64,000 nucleotides of DNA from Clusia tigrina. Its lineage: Eukaryota > Arthropoda > Insecta > Diptera > Clusiidae. The translations under genes and the position numbers were made by a program. The stretch spans positions 239,475,889 to 239,539,888 of the forward strand of contig OV050030.1 in assembly GCA_920105625.2 (NCBI GenBank). The letters run 5' to 3'. Positions 1 to 11,971 of this stretch are shown in pieces; position 1 is the stretch's first letter; every line of letters begins with the position of its first letter. Under the pieces are notes generated by a model. That model saw only the letters and a list, made by a program, of their open reading frames with translations, had not been told where the DNA came from and ran no database searches.

Positions 1-785
1 TATCAAAGTTTGCAACATACAAATGCTTGTGACTTTTTACTGCAGCGTCATAAAACCTTGAAATTTGGTGACAATAAAGTACTCGAGCCTCTTGTCAATT
101 TAAGCTATCGCTCAAAGCTATGCTATCCTTGAGTCCCAAATCAAACACTGATAAAACTTAAAATGGCCCTAACTTCTATGCGGTACGTCCTACACCTATC
201 AAAGTTTGCAACATACAAATGCTTGTAACTTTTTACTGGAGCGTCATAAAACCTTGAAATTTTGTAACAATAAAGTACTCGAGCCTCTTGTTAATTTAAG
301 CTATCGCTCAAAGCTATGCTTCCCTTGAGTCTCAAATCAAACACTGATAAAACTTCAAATTGCCCTAACTTCTATACGGTACGCCCTACACCTATCAAAG
401 TTTGCAACATACAAATGCTTGAAACTTTTTACTGGACCGACATAAAACCTTGAAATTTTTGTAACAATCTAGTACTCGAGCCTCTTATCAATTTAAGCTA
501 TCGCTCAAAGCTATGCTACCCTTGAGTCCCAAATCAAACACTGATAAAACTTCAAATGGCCCTAACTTCTATACGGAACGTCCTACACTTATCCAAGTTT
601 GCAACATTCAAATGCTTGTAACTTTTTACTGGAGCGTCATAAAACCTTGTTATTTTGTAACAATAAAGTACTCGAGCCTCTTGTCAATTTAAGTTATCGG
701 TCAAAGCTATGCTACCCTTGAGTCCCAAATCAAACACTGATAAAACTTCAAATGGCCCTAACTTCTATACGGTACGTCCTACACC

Positions 786-3700
786 TATCAAAGTTTGCAA
801 CATACAAATGCTTGTAACTTTTTACTGGAGCGTCATAAAACCTTGCAATTTTGTAACAATAAAGTACTCGAGCCTTTTATCAATTTAAGCTATCGCTCAA
901 AGCTACGCTACCCTTGAGTCCCTAATCAAACACTGATAAAACTTCAAATGGCCCTAACTTCTATACGGAACGTCCTACACTTATCCAAGTTTGCAACATT
1001 CAAATGCTTGTAACTTTTTACTGGAGCGTCATAAAATCTTGTTAATTTGTAACAATAAAGTACTCGAGCCTCTTGTCAATTTAAGTTATCGGTCAAAGCT
1101 ATGCTACCCTTGAGTCCCAAATCGAACACTGATAAAACTTCAAATGGCCCTAACTTCTATACGGTACGTCCTACACCTATCAAAGTTTGCAACATACAAA
1201 TGCTTGTAACTTTTTACTGGAGCGTCATAAAACCTTGAAATTTTGTAACAATAAAGTACTCGAGCCTCTTGTCAATTTAAGCTATCGCTCAAAGCTATGC
1301 TACCCTTGAGTCCCAAATCAAACAGTGATAAAACTTCAAATGGCCCTAACTTCTATACGGTACGCCCTACACCTATCAAAGTTTGCAACATAGAAATGCT
1401 TGTAACTTTTTACTGGAGCGTCATAAAACCTTGAAATTTTGTAACAATAAAGTACTCGAGCCTCTTGTCAATTTAAGCTATCGCTCAAAGCTATGCTACC
1501 CTTGAGTCCCAAATCAAACACTGGTAAAACTTCAAATGGCCCTAACTTCTATACGGTACGTCCTACACCTATCAAAGTTAGCAACATACAAATGCTTGTA
1601 ACTTTTTACTGGAGCGTCATAAAACCTTGAAATTTTGTAACAATAAAGTACTCGAGCCTCTTGTCAATTTAAGTTATCGGTCAAAGCTATGCTACCCTTG
1701 AGTCCCAAATCAAACACTGATAAAACATCAAATGGCCCTAACTTCTATACGGTACGTCCTACACCTATCAAAGTTTGCAACATACAAATGCTTGTAACTT
1801 TTTACTGGCGCGTCATAAAACCTTGCAATTTTGTAACAATAAAGTACTCGAGCCTTTTATCAATTTAAGCTATCGCTCAAAGCTATGCTACCCTTGAGTC
1901 CCAAATCAAACACTGATAAAACTTCAAATGGCCCTAACTTCTATACGGAACGTCCTACACTTATCCAAGTTTGCAACATTCAAATGCTTGTAACTTTTTA
2001 CTGGAGCGTCATAAAATCTTGTTATTTTGTAACAATAAAGTACTCGAGCCTCTTGTCAATTTAAGTTATCGGTCAAAGCTATGCTACCCTTGAGTCCCAA
2101 ATCAAACACTGATAAAACTTCAAATGGCCCTAACTTCTATACGGTACGTCCTACACCTATCAAAGTTTGCAACATACAAATGCTTGTAACTTTTTACTGG
2201 AGCGTCATAAAACCTTGAAATTTTGTAACAATAAAGTACTCGAGCCTCTTGTCAATTTAAGCTATCGCTCAAAGCTATGCTACCCTTGAGTCCCAAATCA
2301 AACACTGATAAAACTTCAAATGGCCCTAACTTCTATACGGAACGTCCTACACTTATCCAAGTTTGCAACATTCAAATGCTTGTAACTTTTTACTGGAGCG
2401 TCATAAAACCTTGTTATTTTGTAACAATAAAGTACTCGAGCCTCTTGTCAATTTAAGTTATCGGTCAAAGCTATGCTACCCTTGAGTCCCAAATCAAACA
2501 CTGATAAAACTTCAAATGGCCCTAACTTCTATACGGTACGTCCTACACCTATCAAAGTTTGCAACATACAAATGCTTGTAACTTTTTACTGGAGCGTCAT
2601 AAAACCTTGCAATTTTGTAACAATAAAGTACTCGAGCCTTTTATCAATTTAAGCTATCGCTCAAAGCTACGCTACCCTTGAGTCCCTAATCAAACACTGA
2701 TAAAACTTCAAATGGCCCTAACTTCTATACGGAACGTCCTACACTTATCCAAGTTTGCAACATTCAAATGCTTGTAACTTTTTACTGGAGCGTCATAAAA
2801 TCTTGTTATTTTGTAACAATAAAGTACTCGAGCCTCTTGTCAATTTAAGTTATCGGTCAAAGCTATGCTACCCTTGAGTCCCAAATCGAACACTGATAAA
2901 ACTTCAAATGGCCCTAACTTCTATACGGTACGTCCTACACCTATCAAAGTTTTCAACATACAAATGCTTGTAACTTTTTACTGGAGCGTCATAAAACCTT
3001 GAAATTTTGTAACAATAAAGTACTCGAGCCTCTTGTCAATTTAAGCTATCGCTCAAAGCTATGCTACCCTTGAGTCCCAAATCAAACAGTGATAAAACTT
3101 CAAATGGCCCTAACTTCTATACGGTACGCCCTACACCTATCAAAGTTTGCAACATAGAAATGCTTGTAACTTTTTACTGGAGCGTCATAAAACCTTGAAA
3201 TTTTGTAACAATAAAGTACTCGAGCCTCTTGTCAATTTAAGCTATCGCTCAAAGCTATGCTACCCTTGAGTCCCAAATCAAACACTGGTAAAACTTCAAA
3301 TGGCCCTAACTTCTATACGGTACGTCCTACACCTATCAAAGTTAGCAACATACAAATGCTTGTAACTTTTTACTGGAGCGTCATAAAACCTTGAAATTTT
3401 GTAACAATAAAGTACTCGAGCCTCTTGTCAATTTAAGTTATCGGTCAAAGCTATGCTACCCTTGAGTCCCAAATCAAACACTGATAAAACTTCAAATGGC
3501 CCTAACTTCTATACGGTACGTCCTACACCTATCAAAGTTTGCAACATACAAATGCTTGTAACTTTTTACTGGAGCGTCATAAAACCTTGCAATTTTGTAA
3601 CAATAAAGTACTCGAGCCTTTTATCAATTTAAGCTATCGCTCAAAGCTACGCTACCCTTGAGTCCCTAATCAAACACTGATAAAACTTCAAATGGCCCTA

Positions 3701-6700
3701 ACTTCTATACGGAACGTCCTACACTTATCCAAGTTTGCAACATTCAAATGCTTGTAACTTTTTACTGGAGCGTCATAAAATCTTGTTATTTTGTAACAAT
3801 AAAGTACTCGAGCCTCTTGTCAATTTAAGTTATCGGTCAAAGCTATGCTACCCTTGAGTCCCAAATCGAACACTGATAAAACTTCAAATGGCCCTAACTT
3901 CTATACGGTACGTCCTACACCTATCAAAGTTTTCAACATACAAATGCTTGTAACTTTTTACTGGAGCGTCATAAAACCTTGAAATTTTGTAACAATAAAG
4001 TACTCGAGCCTCTTGTCAATTTAAGCTATCGCTCAAAGCTATGCTACCCTTGAGTCCCAAATCAAACAGTGATAAAACTTCAAATGGCCCTAACTTCTAT
4101 ACGGTACGCCCTACACCTATCAAAGTTTGCAACATAGAAATGCTTGTAACTTTTTACTGGAGCGTCATAAAACCTTGAAATTTTGTAACAATAAAGTACT
4201 CGAGCCTCTTGTCAATTTAAGCTATCGCTCAAAGCTATGCTACCCTTGAGTCCCAAATCAAACACTGGTAAAACTTCAAATGGCCCTAACTTCTATACGG
4301 TACGTCCTACACCTATCAAAGTTAGCAACATACAAATGCTTGTAACTTTTTACTGGAGCGTCATAAAACCTTGAAATTTTGTAACAATAAAGTACTCGAG
4401 CCTCTTGTCAATTTAAGTTATCGGTCAAAGCTATGCTACCCTTGAGTCCCAAATCAAACACTGATAAAACATCAAATGGCCCTAACTTCTATACGGTACG
4501 TCCTACACCTATCAAAGTTTGCAACATACAAATGCTTGTAACTTTTTACTGGCGCGTCAAAAAACCTTGCAATTTTGTAACAATAAAGTACTCGAGCCTT
4601 TTATCAATTTAAGCTATCGCTCAAAGCTATGCTACCCTTGAGTCCCAAATCAAACACTGATAAAACTTCAAATGGCCCTAACTTCTATACGGAACGTCCT
4701 ACACTTATCCAAGTTTGCAACATTCAAATGCTTGTAACTTTTTACTGGAGCGTCATAAAATCTTGTTATTTTGTAACAATAAAGTACTCGAGCCTCTTGT
4801 CAATTTAAGTTATCGGTCAAAGCTATGCTACCCTTGAGTCCCAAATCGAACACTGATAAAACTTCAAATGGCCCTAACTTCTATACGGTACGTCCTACAC
4901 CTATCAAAGTTTGCAACATACAAATGCTTGTAACTTTTTACTGGAGCGTCATAAAACCTTGAAATTTTGTAACAATAAAGTACTCGAGCCTCTTGTCAAT
5001 TTAAGCTATCGCTCAAAGCTATGCTACCCTTGAGTCCCAAATCAAACAGTGATAAAACTTCAAATGGCCCTAACTTCTATACGGTACGCCCTACACCTAT
5101 CAAAGTTTGCAACATACAAATGCTTGTAACTTTTTACTGGACCGTCATAAAACCTTGAAATTTTTGTAACAATCTAGTACTCGAGCCTCTTATCAATTTA
5201 AGCTATCGCTCAAAGCTATGCTACCCTTGAGTCCCAAATCAAACACTGATAAAACTTCAAATGGCCCTAACTTCTATACGGAACGTCCTACACTTATCCA
5301 AGTTTGCAACATTCAAATGCTTGTAACTTTTTACTGGAGCGTCATAAAACCTTGTTATTTTGTAACAATAAAGTACTCGAGCCTCTTGTCAATTTAAGTT
5401 ATCGGTCAAAGCTATGCTACCCTTGAGTCCCAAATCAAACACTGATAAAACTTCAAATGGCCCTAACTTCTATACGGTACGTCCTACACCTATCAAAGTT
5501 TGCAACATACAAATGCTTGTAACTTTTTACTGGAGCGTCATAAAACCTTGCAATTTTGTAACAATAAAGTACTCGAGCCTTTTATCAATTTAAGCTATCG
5601 CTCAAAGCTACGCTACCCTTGAGTCCCTAATCAAACACTGATAAAACTTCAAATGGCCCTAACTTCTATACGGAACGTCCTACACTTATCCAAGTTTGCA
5701 ACATTCAAATGCTTGTAACTTTTTACTGGAGCGTCATAAAATCTTGTTATTTTGTAACAATAAAGTACTCGAGCCTCTTGTCAATTTAAGTTATCGGTCA
5801 AAGCTATGCTACCCTTGAGTCCCAAATCGAACACTGATAAAACTTCAAATGGCCCTAACTTCTATACGGTACGTCCTACACCTATCAAAGTTTTCAACAT
5901 ACAAATGCTTGTAACTTTTTACTGGAGCGTCATAAAACCTTGAAATTTTGTAACAATAAAGTACTCGAGCCTCTTGTCAATTTAAGCTATCGCTCAAAGC
6001 TATGCTACCCTTGAGTCCCAAATCAAACAGTGATAAAACTTCAAATGGCCCTAACTTATATACGGTACGCCCTACACCTATCAAAGTTTGCAACATAGAA
6101 ATGCTTGTAACTTTTTACTGGAGCGTCATAAAACCTTGAAATTTTGTAACAATAAAGTACTCGAGCCTCTTGTCAATTTAAGCTATCGCTCAAAGCTATG
6201 CTACCCTTGAGTCCCAAATCAAACACTGGTAAAACTTCAAATGGCCCTAACTTCTATACGGTACGTCCTACACCTATCAAAGTTAGCAACATTCAAATGC
6301 TTGTAACTTTTTACTGGAGCGTCATAAAACCTTGAAATTTTGTAACAATAAAGTACTCGAGCCTCTTGTCAATTTAAGTTATCGGTCAAAGCTATGCTAC
6401 CATTGAGTCCCAAATCAAACACTGATAAAACTTCAAATGGCCCTAACTTCTATACGGTACGTCCTACACCTATCAAAGTTTGCAACATACAAATGCTTGT
6501 ATCTTTTTACTGGAGCGTCATAAAACCTTGCAATTTTGTAACAATAAAGTACTCGAGCCTTTTATCAATTTAAGCTATCGCTCAAAGCTACGCTACCCTT
6601 GAGTCCCTAATCAAACACTGATAAAACTTCAAATGGCCCTAACTTCTATACGGAACGTCCTACACTTATCCAAGTTTGCAACATTCAAATGCTTGTAACT

Positions 6701-8252
6701 TTTTACTGGAGCGTCATAAAATCTTGTTATTTTGTAACAATAAAGTACTCGAGCCTCTTGTCAATTTAAGTTATCGGTCAAAGCTATGCTACCCTTGAGT
6801 CCCAAATCGAACACTGATAAAACTTCAAATGGCCCTAACTTCTATACGGTACGTCCTACACCTATCAAAGTTTTCAACATACAAATGCTTGTAACTTTTT
6901 ACTGGAGCGTCATAAAACCTTGAAATTTTGTAACAATAAAGTACTCGAGCCTCTTGTCAATTTAAGCTATCGCTCAAAGCTATGCTACCCTTGAGTCCCA
7001 AATCAAACAGTGATAAAACTTCAAATGGCCCTAACTTCTATACGGTACGCCCTACACCTATCAAAGTTTGCAACATAGAAATGCTTGTAACTTTTTACTG
7101 GAGCGTCATAAAACCTTGAAATTTTGTAACAATAAAGTACTCGAGCCTCTTGTCAATTTAAGCTATCGCTCAAAGCTATGCTACCCTTGAGTCCCAAATC
7201 AAACACTGATAAAACTTCAAATGGCCCTAACTTCTATACGGTACGTCCTACACCTATCAAAGTTAGCAACATTCAAATGCTTGTAACTTTTTACTGGAGC
7301 GTCATAAAACCTTGAAATTTTGTAACAATAAAGTACTCGAGCCTCTTGTCAATTTAAGTTATCGGTCAAAGCTATGCTACCATTGAGTCCCAAATCAAAC
7401 ACTGATAAAACTTCAAATGGCCCTAACTTCTATACGGTACGTCCTACACCTATCAAAGTTTGCAACATACAAATGCTTGTATCTTTTTACTGGAGCGTCA
7501 TAAAACCTTGCAATTTTGTAACAATAAAGTACTCGAGCCTTTTATCAATTTAAGCTATCGCTCAAAGCTACGCTACCCTTGAGTCCCTAATCAAACACTG
7601 ATAAAACTTCAAATGGCCCTAACTTCTATACGGAACGTCCTACACTTATCCAAGTTTGCAACATTCAAATGCTTGTAACTTTTTACTGGAGCGTCATAAA
7701 ATCTTGTTATTTTGTAACAATAAAGTACTCGAGCCTCTTGTCAATTTAAGTTATCGGTCAAAGCTATGCTACCCTTGAGTCCCAAATCGAACACTGATAA
7801 AACTTCAAATGGCCCTAACTTCTATACGGTACGTCCTACACCTATCAAAGTTTTCAACATACAAATGCTTGTAACTTTTTACTGGAGCGTCATAAAACCT
7901 TGAAATTTTGTAACAATAAAGTACTCGAGCCTCTTGTCAATTTAAGCTATCGCTCAAAGCTATGCTACCCTTGAGTCCCAAATCAAACAGTGATAAAACT
8001 TCAAATGGCCCTAACTTCTATACGGTACGCCCTACACCTATCAAAGTTTGCAACATAGAAATGCTTGTAACTTTTTACTGGAGCGTCATAAAACCTTGAA
8101 ATTTTGTAACAATAAAGTACTCGAGCCTCTTGTCAATTTAAGCTATCGCTCAAAGCTATGCTACCCTTGAGTCCCAAATCAAACACTGGTAAAACTTCAA
8201 ATGGCCCTAACTTCTATACGGTACGTCCTACACCTATCAAAGTTAGCAACAT
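786..8252. repeat. 5-monomer higher-order repeat (980 bp) in the left array
   Basis: Five monomer types recur in fixed order. Type 1 has CTTGCAATTTT and CCTTTTATC. Type 2 has TATCCAAG, CATTCAAATG and CTTGTTATT. Type 3 often has AGTTTTCAAC. Type 4 has CATAGAAATG. Type 5 has AGTTAGCAAC. Type 1 starts at 786, 1766, 2550, 3530, 4510, 5491, 6471 and 7451. Spacing is 980 bp except for one 784-bp step (a four-monomer block) and one 981-bp step. The next type 1 is at 14193, which equals 7451+980+5762, so the register continues through the LINE insertion. Confidence 0.9.
8244..8252. repeat. target site duplication, 3' side of the LINE
   Basis: TAGCAACAT here is repeated at 14006-14014 on the other side of the insertion. 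It belongs to a satellite monomer of the AGTTAGCAAC variant. Counting element plus one 9-bp copy (5762 bp) exactly restores the 196-bp register. Confidence 0.92.
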
Positions 8253-8321
8253 TATTATTATTATTGACAGGCTAAAAGAACACCGCGACCTAAAAGATCT
8301 ATTGTGCAGCCTCGTACCCAA
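8253..8321 (-). other. LINE 3' UTR and (AAT)n tail
   Basis: Only 69 bp separate the ORF2 stop from the insertion edge. The minus strand ends in about four AAT units, with the last AT shared with the target duplication. There is no poly(A). Trinucleotide tails of this sort are known from I-factor-like elements. The short 3' UTR presumably contains the signal the reverse transcriptase recognises (inference). Confidence 0.85.
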
Positions 8322-11300
8322 CTAAAACAGTCCTAGACTGTTTATAAATCTCGTAACTGCTGTGGGCTTAATTTTAACTAGGTGATTTGGAGATATGAAC
8401 CCACTGCCTAGGTACTTATGTCTGCGTCTTGCCACCGCTGGGCAAGTGCACAGAATGTGTTCTGCCGTTTCCTGCTTCTCTTGACAGAGTCGACAAGAAT
8501 CGTCTTCTACCACGCCTATTTTCTTTAGGTGGTAATTTAGTTTACAGTGTCCTGTTAAAAGTTCAGTGTATAGTTTGATGTCATTTCTGCTGAGGTTTAA
8601 AGAAGCATCTACCCTTATGTGTTCAGGATCAATGAGTAGTCTCGACTGCCGCATGCCTTTTTGGGCTCTCCAGTAGTTTAGCAGACTTCGTTTTTCCTGT
8701 TCGCACAACAAGTTATTTGTGAAGCTACTGTTTACCCCACAGAAGGGTTCTGGGCCTATAAAGGCAGTGTCTGCACCCTTTTTTGCTAAAGAATCTGCCA
8801 TTTCGTTGCCCTCATGTCCCTCGTGTCCCGGTACCCACATTAGCGTAACAGAGTTTCTCGCTGCTAGGGTATTGAGAAGTTTACAGCATTCCCAGACCAG
8901 CTTTGATTGGAATGAGAAGTTTATTAATGATTTTAGAGCTGCCTGGCTATCTGAGAGTATGCATATTTTGGTGTTGCGTGTACCCCTGCGTAGACATTCT
9001 CTAGCACATAACTCTAAAGCGTGGACCTCCGCCTGAAAAATGGAAGCTGTTTTTCCCATTGCAATTGCTTTTTGGAAATTTGGCCCTACAATTCCAGCTC
9101 CTGCACTGCCATCTTCCATTTTGGACCCATCTGTATACCACAACTGAGAGTCCTGTTTTATTGTTATTTCCTTGTTTCTCCAAGCTGAACGGTCACTGAT
9201 GACCACTTTGAATTGCTTTGAGAAGTCTAATTTTCTGTCCATTTTGTCGAAGACCATGAGGCACGGAGAATTCCAGACAGTGTCCAGAATCTTTGCGTGC
9301 CCCGAAAGGTTGCCTTCTTTAAGATGGGCTAGATTAGGTAGCCTTAGGGCCGCGCTGGCCGCCATCCTTTTAACTACAAGGTGTAGAGGAGTCAGTCCAG
9401 TGATCACTCCCAAAGCTAGTGTGGGGCACGTTCTCATTGCTCCCGTCACACTCAAACAGGCTATACGGTGAATCTTGTTAAGAGTCCTCTGAGCTCCTGT
9501 TTGGTTGACTTTTGGCCACCATACCAACGACGCATAAGTAATCATTGGTACTATTATTGTTTTATATGACCACGCCATCATTTTTGGCCGTAGTCCCCAT
9601 GTTTTACCGTACAACCTCTGGCAAGCATAGGTTGCTCTTAAGGCTTTACTAGTTATGTATGATAAGTGGTTTTTCCAAGTTAGAGTTTTGTCCAGGATTA
9701 CTCCCAGATATTTCATTTCATTGGACATTGTTAAGTTTGTGGTCCCTAAACTTAAAGTCCCCAGATTCAGTTTCCTTCTTTTGGTGAAGGGTACCACGTT
9801 TGTTTTATTCGGATTTATCGATAGTCCTTTCTCCTGACACCAGTTTTGAGTGATATCAAGAGCTAGTTGCATGCGATCTGTTATGGTAGAGTCAAACTTG
9901 CCTCTGACCATAATTACCAAATCATCCGCAAAGCCCTGAATTTCGTATCCGAGGTCATTGAGAGTTTGTAAGAGCTCGTCGATAACCAATAACCATAGGA
10001 GTGGCGATAGGACGCCCCCCTGGGGACATCCTTTGGTTGACCTGACAATTTGCTTTGCTGTCCCTGTTTCAAAGATTGTCGTTCTGTTTTTCAGCATGTT
10101 GAGAACCCATGTTATGATCAGTCTTTGTATACCTTTCCTGTTCATCCCCTCCTCAATTGATCTGAAAGTAGCATTGTCAAAAGCCCCCGTAATGTCAACC
10201 GATGTACAGAGAGCTATTTCTTTACCCTCAAACGCCTTTTCAATTTTGCTTGTTAAGCTATGTATGGCTGTCTCAGTCGATTTGCCTGATTGGTAAGCGT
10301 ATTGTTCAATATGAAGAGGAGAATCTTTAAGATAAGTTTCCCTGATATATTGGTCCAGAATTTTTTCCATAACTTTTAGCAGGAATGACGTCAGGCTAAT
10401 GGGCCGATAGGCTTTTGGCGTGTGGTCCGCCTTTTTGCCTGCTTTCGGTATGAAAGCCACCCTAGCCTTCGTCCAAGGTTTAGGCACTATGCCTAGCTCC
10501 AGGCTTATCCTGAAAATGTTTGTTAGCACAGGTGCTAATACATCAACACCTTGCCGAAGTAGGCACGGTTGTATATTATCGACACCTGGCGATTTGAATG
10601 GTCTAAAAGTGGAGATAGCCCATTTGGTTTTATTGACGGTGAAGATTCTGCGAGCCAGTGAGAGTTCCCTCCGTGTAGGCATCAAGAAACGAGTATTCTC
10701 GATGATTTCACTATCCTCTCCGCTAGTGGCACAGCCTGGAAAGTGAGTGTCCAACAAAAGCTGTCCCGTCTCTTCCAGGCTCTCCGTAAAATTTCCGTCA
10801 GGCTTCTTGAGTGTAGAAAGCCCGTTTGAGTGATCTTTATTGAGTGACTTCTGGAGTCGGGTAGCTGCTGGGAGGGTTTCAATCTCCTCACAGTACTTTT
10901 TCCATGAGTCTCTCTTAGATCTTCTCAACTCATTATTATAGGCCGTTAAGGCACTTCTATAAGATGCCCAGTCACCATTAGACTTGGCCCTATTAAAGAG
11001 TTGACGGGCTTTTTTGCGCAAAACATTTAGCTCCCCGCTCCACCAGGGTACGTTCCTAGAACGTTTCTTCACAACTAAATTGCAGCTACTTTCAAAAGCC
11101 TTGATTATTATATTATTTAATTTGTTAACTTCAAGATCTAGTTCCTGAGAGTTACTTATTTTTTCACTAAGGCCCGCAATATTTTGCTCTAAGTAAAAGT
11201 TATATATCGACCAGTTGGTCTTCCTAACATTTCTCATTTCGAAGGTGCCTCCAATCTCCCCCCCCAGATCAAAGCAAATGTACCTATGGTCCGACAAGGA

Positions 11301-11969
11301 GACCTCATTAAGCACCCTCCAATTAGAAATGTTATTTGATATGAATGCGCTAGTTAGAGTGAGATCTAACACCTCCCCCCTTATCGCATTCATAAAGGTA
11401 GGCTCGTCACCCCTATTTACCACCACCAGATTATTTGTTGTAATAAAATCAAGAAGTGACTCACCTCGCCCGTTCGTGTCCGTGCTTCCCCATACCGTGT
11501 GGTGCGCGTTTGCGTCGCAGCACACCACCCACTGTAGACTGCGAGTGCGACAGTACTCCGTAAGCTGCTGGAGCTCGCGCGATACCGCGTCCTCTGTGTC
11601 GCCAGGTAAGTACATGGAGGCCAGGACTACCGTTCTCCTCCCTTTGGCACTAGGCACTTCTGCCTGTACTGCCACCAGATCGCGTTGTAGAAGCTCTGAA
11701 ATTGGGAGGAATTTAATATTTTTGTTGATCATGATCGCTGCCCTCGGTCGGTCAACATTATTATCATAGATCAACTTACATGTTTTTGTCTGCAGACCAT
11801 TTATGCGCCCATTTGTGGCCCATGGTTCTTGAATGGCTACGAAGTCCAGACTCTGGTGTTCCACCAAGGCACTGAGCCTGTAAGAGGCTGCTATAGCCCT
11901 GTGGAGATTTATTTGGAGACAGTGAAGCTGCTTCCAAGAGTTTTGCGTTCGTGATGGGGCCTGGGACAT
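8322..11969 (-). CDS. ORF2: LINE ORF2: endonuclease / reverse transcriptase / RNase H
   Basis: Intact 1215-residue protein. Residues 15-235 are an exonuclease-endonuclease-phosphatase-type endonuclease: QINL at 19-22, QEPW at 47-50 (catalytic Glu48), DANAHH at 152-157, SDHR at 226-229. Residues ~495-765 are reverse transcriptase: YRPISLTSF at 521-529, motif A with Asp592 and Asp598, GCPQGGVLSPLLW at 647-659, catalytic FADD at 680-683, KYLGVILD at 753-760. Residues ~943-1068 are RNase H with the full acidic set Asp947 (TDGS), Glu981, Asp1007 (SDS) and Asp1059. A C-terminal Cys/His cluster (CRLC at 1159-1162, then EHILCTCP) matches the family's terminal zinc-like motif. Every catalytic residue I could check is present. 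The start ATG overlaps the ORF1 stop in TAATG, so translation is probably by reinitiation. The stop is TAG at 8324-8322. Confidence 0.97.
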   Translation of the reverse strand: MSQAPSRTQNSWKQLHCLQINLHRAIAASYRLSALVEHQSLDFVAIQEPWATNGRINGLQTKTCKLIYDNNVDRPRAAIMINKNIKFLPISELLQRDLVAVQAEVPSAKGRRTVVLASMYLPGDTEDAVSRELQQLTEYCRTRSLQWVVCCDANAHHTVWGSTDTNGRGESLLDFITTNNLVVVNRGDEPTFMNAIRGEVLDLTLTSAFISNNISNWRVLNEVSLSDHRYICFDLGGEIGGTFEMRNVRKTNWSIYNFYLEQNIAGLSEKISNSQELDLEVNKLNNIIIKAFESSCNLVVKKRSRNVPWWSGELNVLRKKARQLFNRAKSNGDWASYRSALTAYNNELRRSKRDSWKKYCEEIETLPAATRLQKSLNKDHSNGLSTLKKPDGNFTESLEETGQLLLDTHFPGCATSGEDSEIIENTRFLMPTRRELSLARRIFTVNKTKWAISTFRPFKSPGVDNIQPCLLRQGVDVLAPVLTNIFRISLELGIVPKPWTKARVAFIPKAGKKADHTPKAYRPISLTSFLLKVMEKILDQYIRETYLKDSPLHIEQYAYQSGKSTETAIHSLTSKIEKAFEGKEIALCTSVDITGAFDNATFRSIEEGMNRKGIQRLIITWVLNMLKNRTTIFETGTAKQIVRSTKGCPQGGVLSPLLWLLVIDELLQTLNDLGYEIQGFADDLVIMVRGKFDSTITDRMQLALDITQNWCQEKGLSINPNKTNVVPFTKRRKLNLGTLSLGTTNLTMSNEMKYLGVILDKTLTWKNHLSYITSKALRATYACQRLYGKTWGLRPKMMAWSYKTIIVPMITYASLVWWPKVNQTGAQRTLNKIHRIACLSVTGAMRTCPTLALGVITGLTPLHLVVKRMAASAALRLPNLAHLKEGNLSGHAKILDTVWNSPCLMVFDKMDRKLDFSKQFKVVISDRSAWRNKEITIKQDSQLWYTDGSKMEDGSAGAGIVGPNFQKAIAMGKTASIFQAEVHALELCARECLRRGTRNTKICILSDSQAALKSLINFSFQSKLVWECCKLLNTLAARNSVTLMWVPGHEGHEGNEMADSLAKKGADTAFIGPEPFCGVNSSFTNNLLCEQEKRSLLNYWRAQKGMRQSRLLIDPEHIRVDASLNLSRNDIKLYTELLTGHCKLNYHLKKIGVVEDDSCRLCQEKQETAEHILCTCPAVARRRHKYLGSGFISPNHLVKIKPTAVTRFINSLGLF

Positions 11970-11971
11970 TA
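11967..11971 (-). promoter_or_regulatory. TAATG stop-start overlap coupling ORF1 and ORF2
   Basis: On the minus strand the ORF1 stop TAA (11971-11969) and ORF2 ATG (11969-11967) share one A. UAAUG overlaps were shown experimentally to couple translation of the two ORFs of the silkworm LINE SART1 by termination-reinitiation. The same mechanism is inferred here; only the overlap itself is seen. Confidence 0.85.

Larger units (their letters stand above)
1..8252. repeat. 196-bp satellite DNA array, left block
   Basis: Tandem monomers of 196 bp run head to tail. Starts (TATCAAAG) fall at 1, 197, 393 and so on, with rare 197-bp units from one extra T in an AATTTTTG run. About 42 monomers are present. 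A consensus unit has about 73 G/C of 196 bases (37%) and carries one CTCGAG site near position 82. Variation is mostly discrete: GCTATCGCTC or GTTATCGGTC near 104, CACTG or CAGTG near 146, AATAAAG or AATCTAG near 74. No gene lies in it and reading frames are short and accidental. Role unknown; the scale suggests centromeric or pericentromeric heterochromatin, which is inference. Confidence 0.98.

Noticed and set aside
1..8252. Regular direct repeats resembling a CRISPR array
   Set aside because: The whole 196-bp unit repeats with no unique spacers, the unit is far too long, and the surrounding elements are eukaryotic.
11215..11769. 184-codon plus-strand ORF opposite the LINE endonuclease
   Set aside because: Antisense of a clear endonuclease domain with catalytic motifs; no features of its own.
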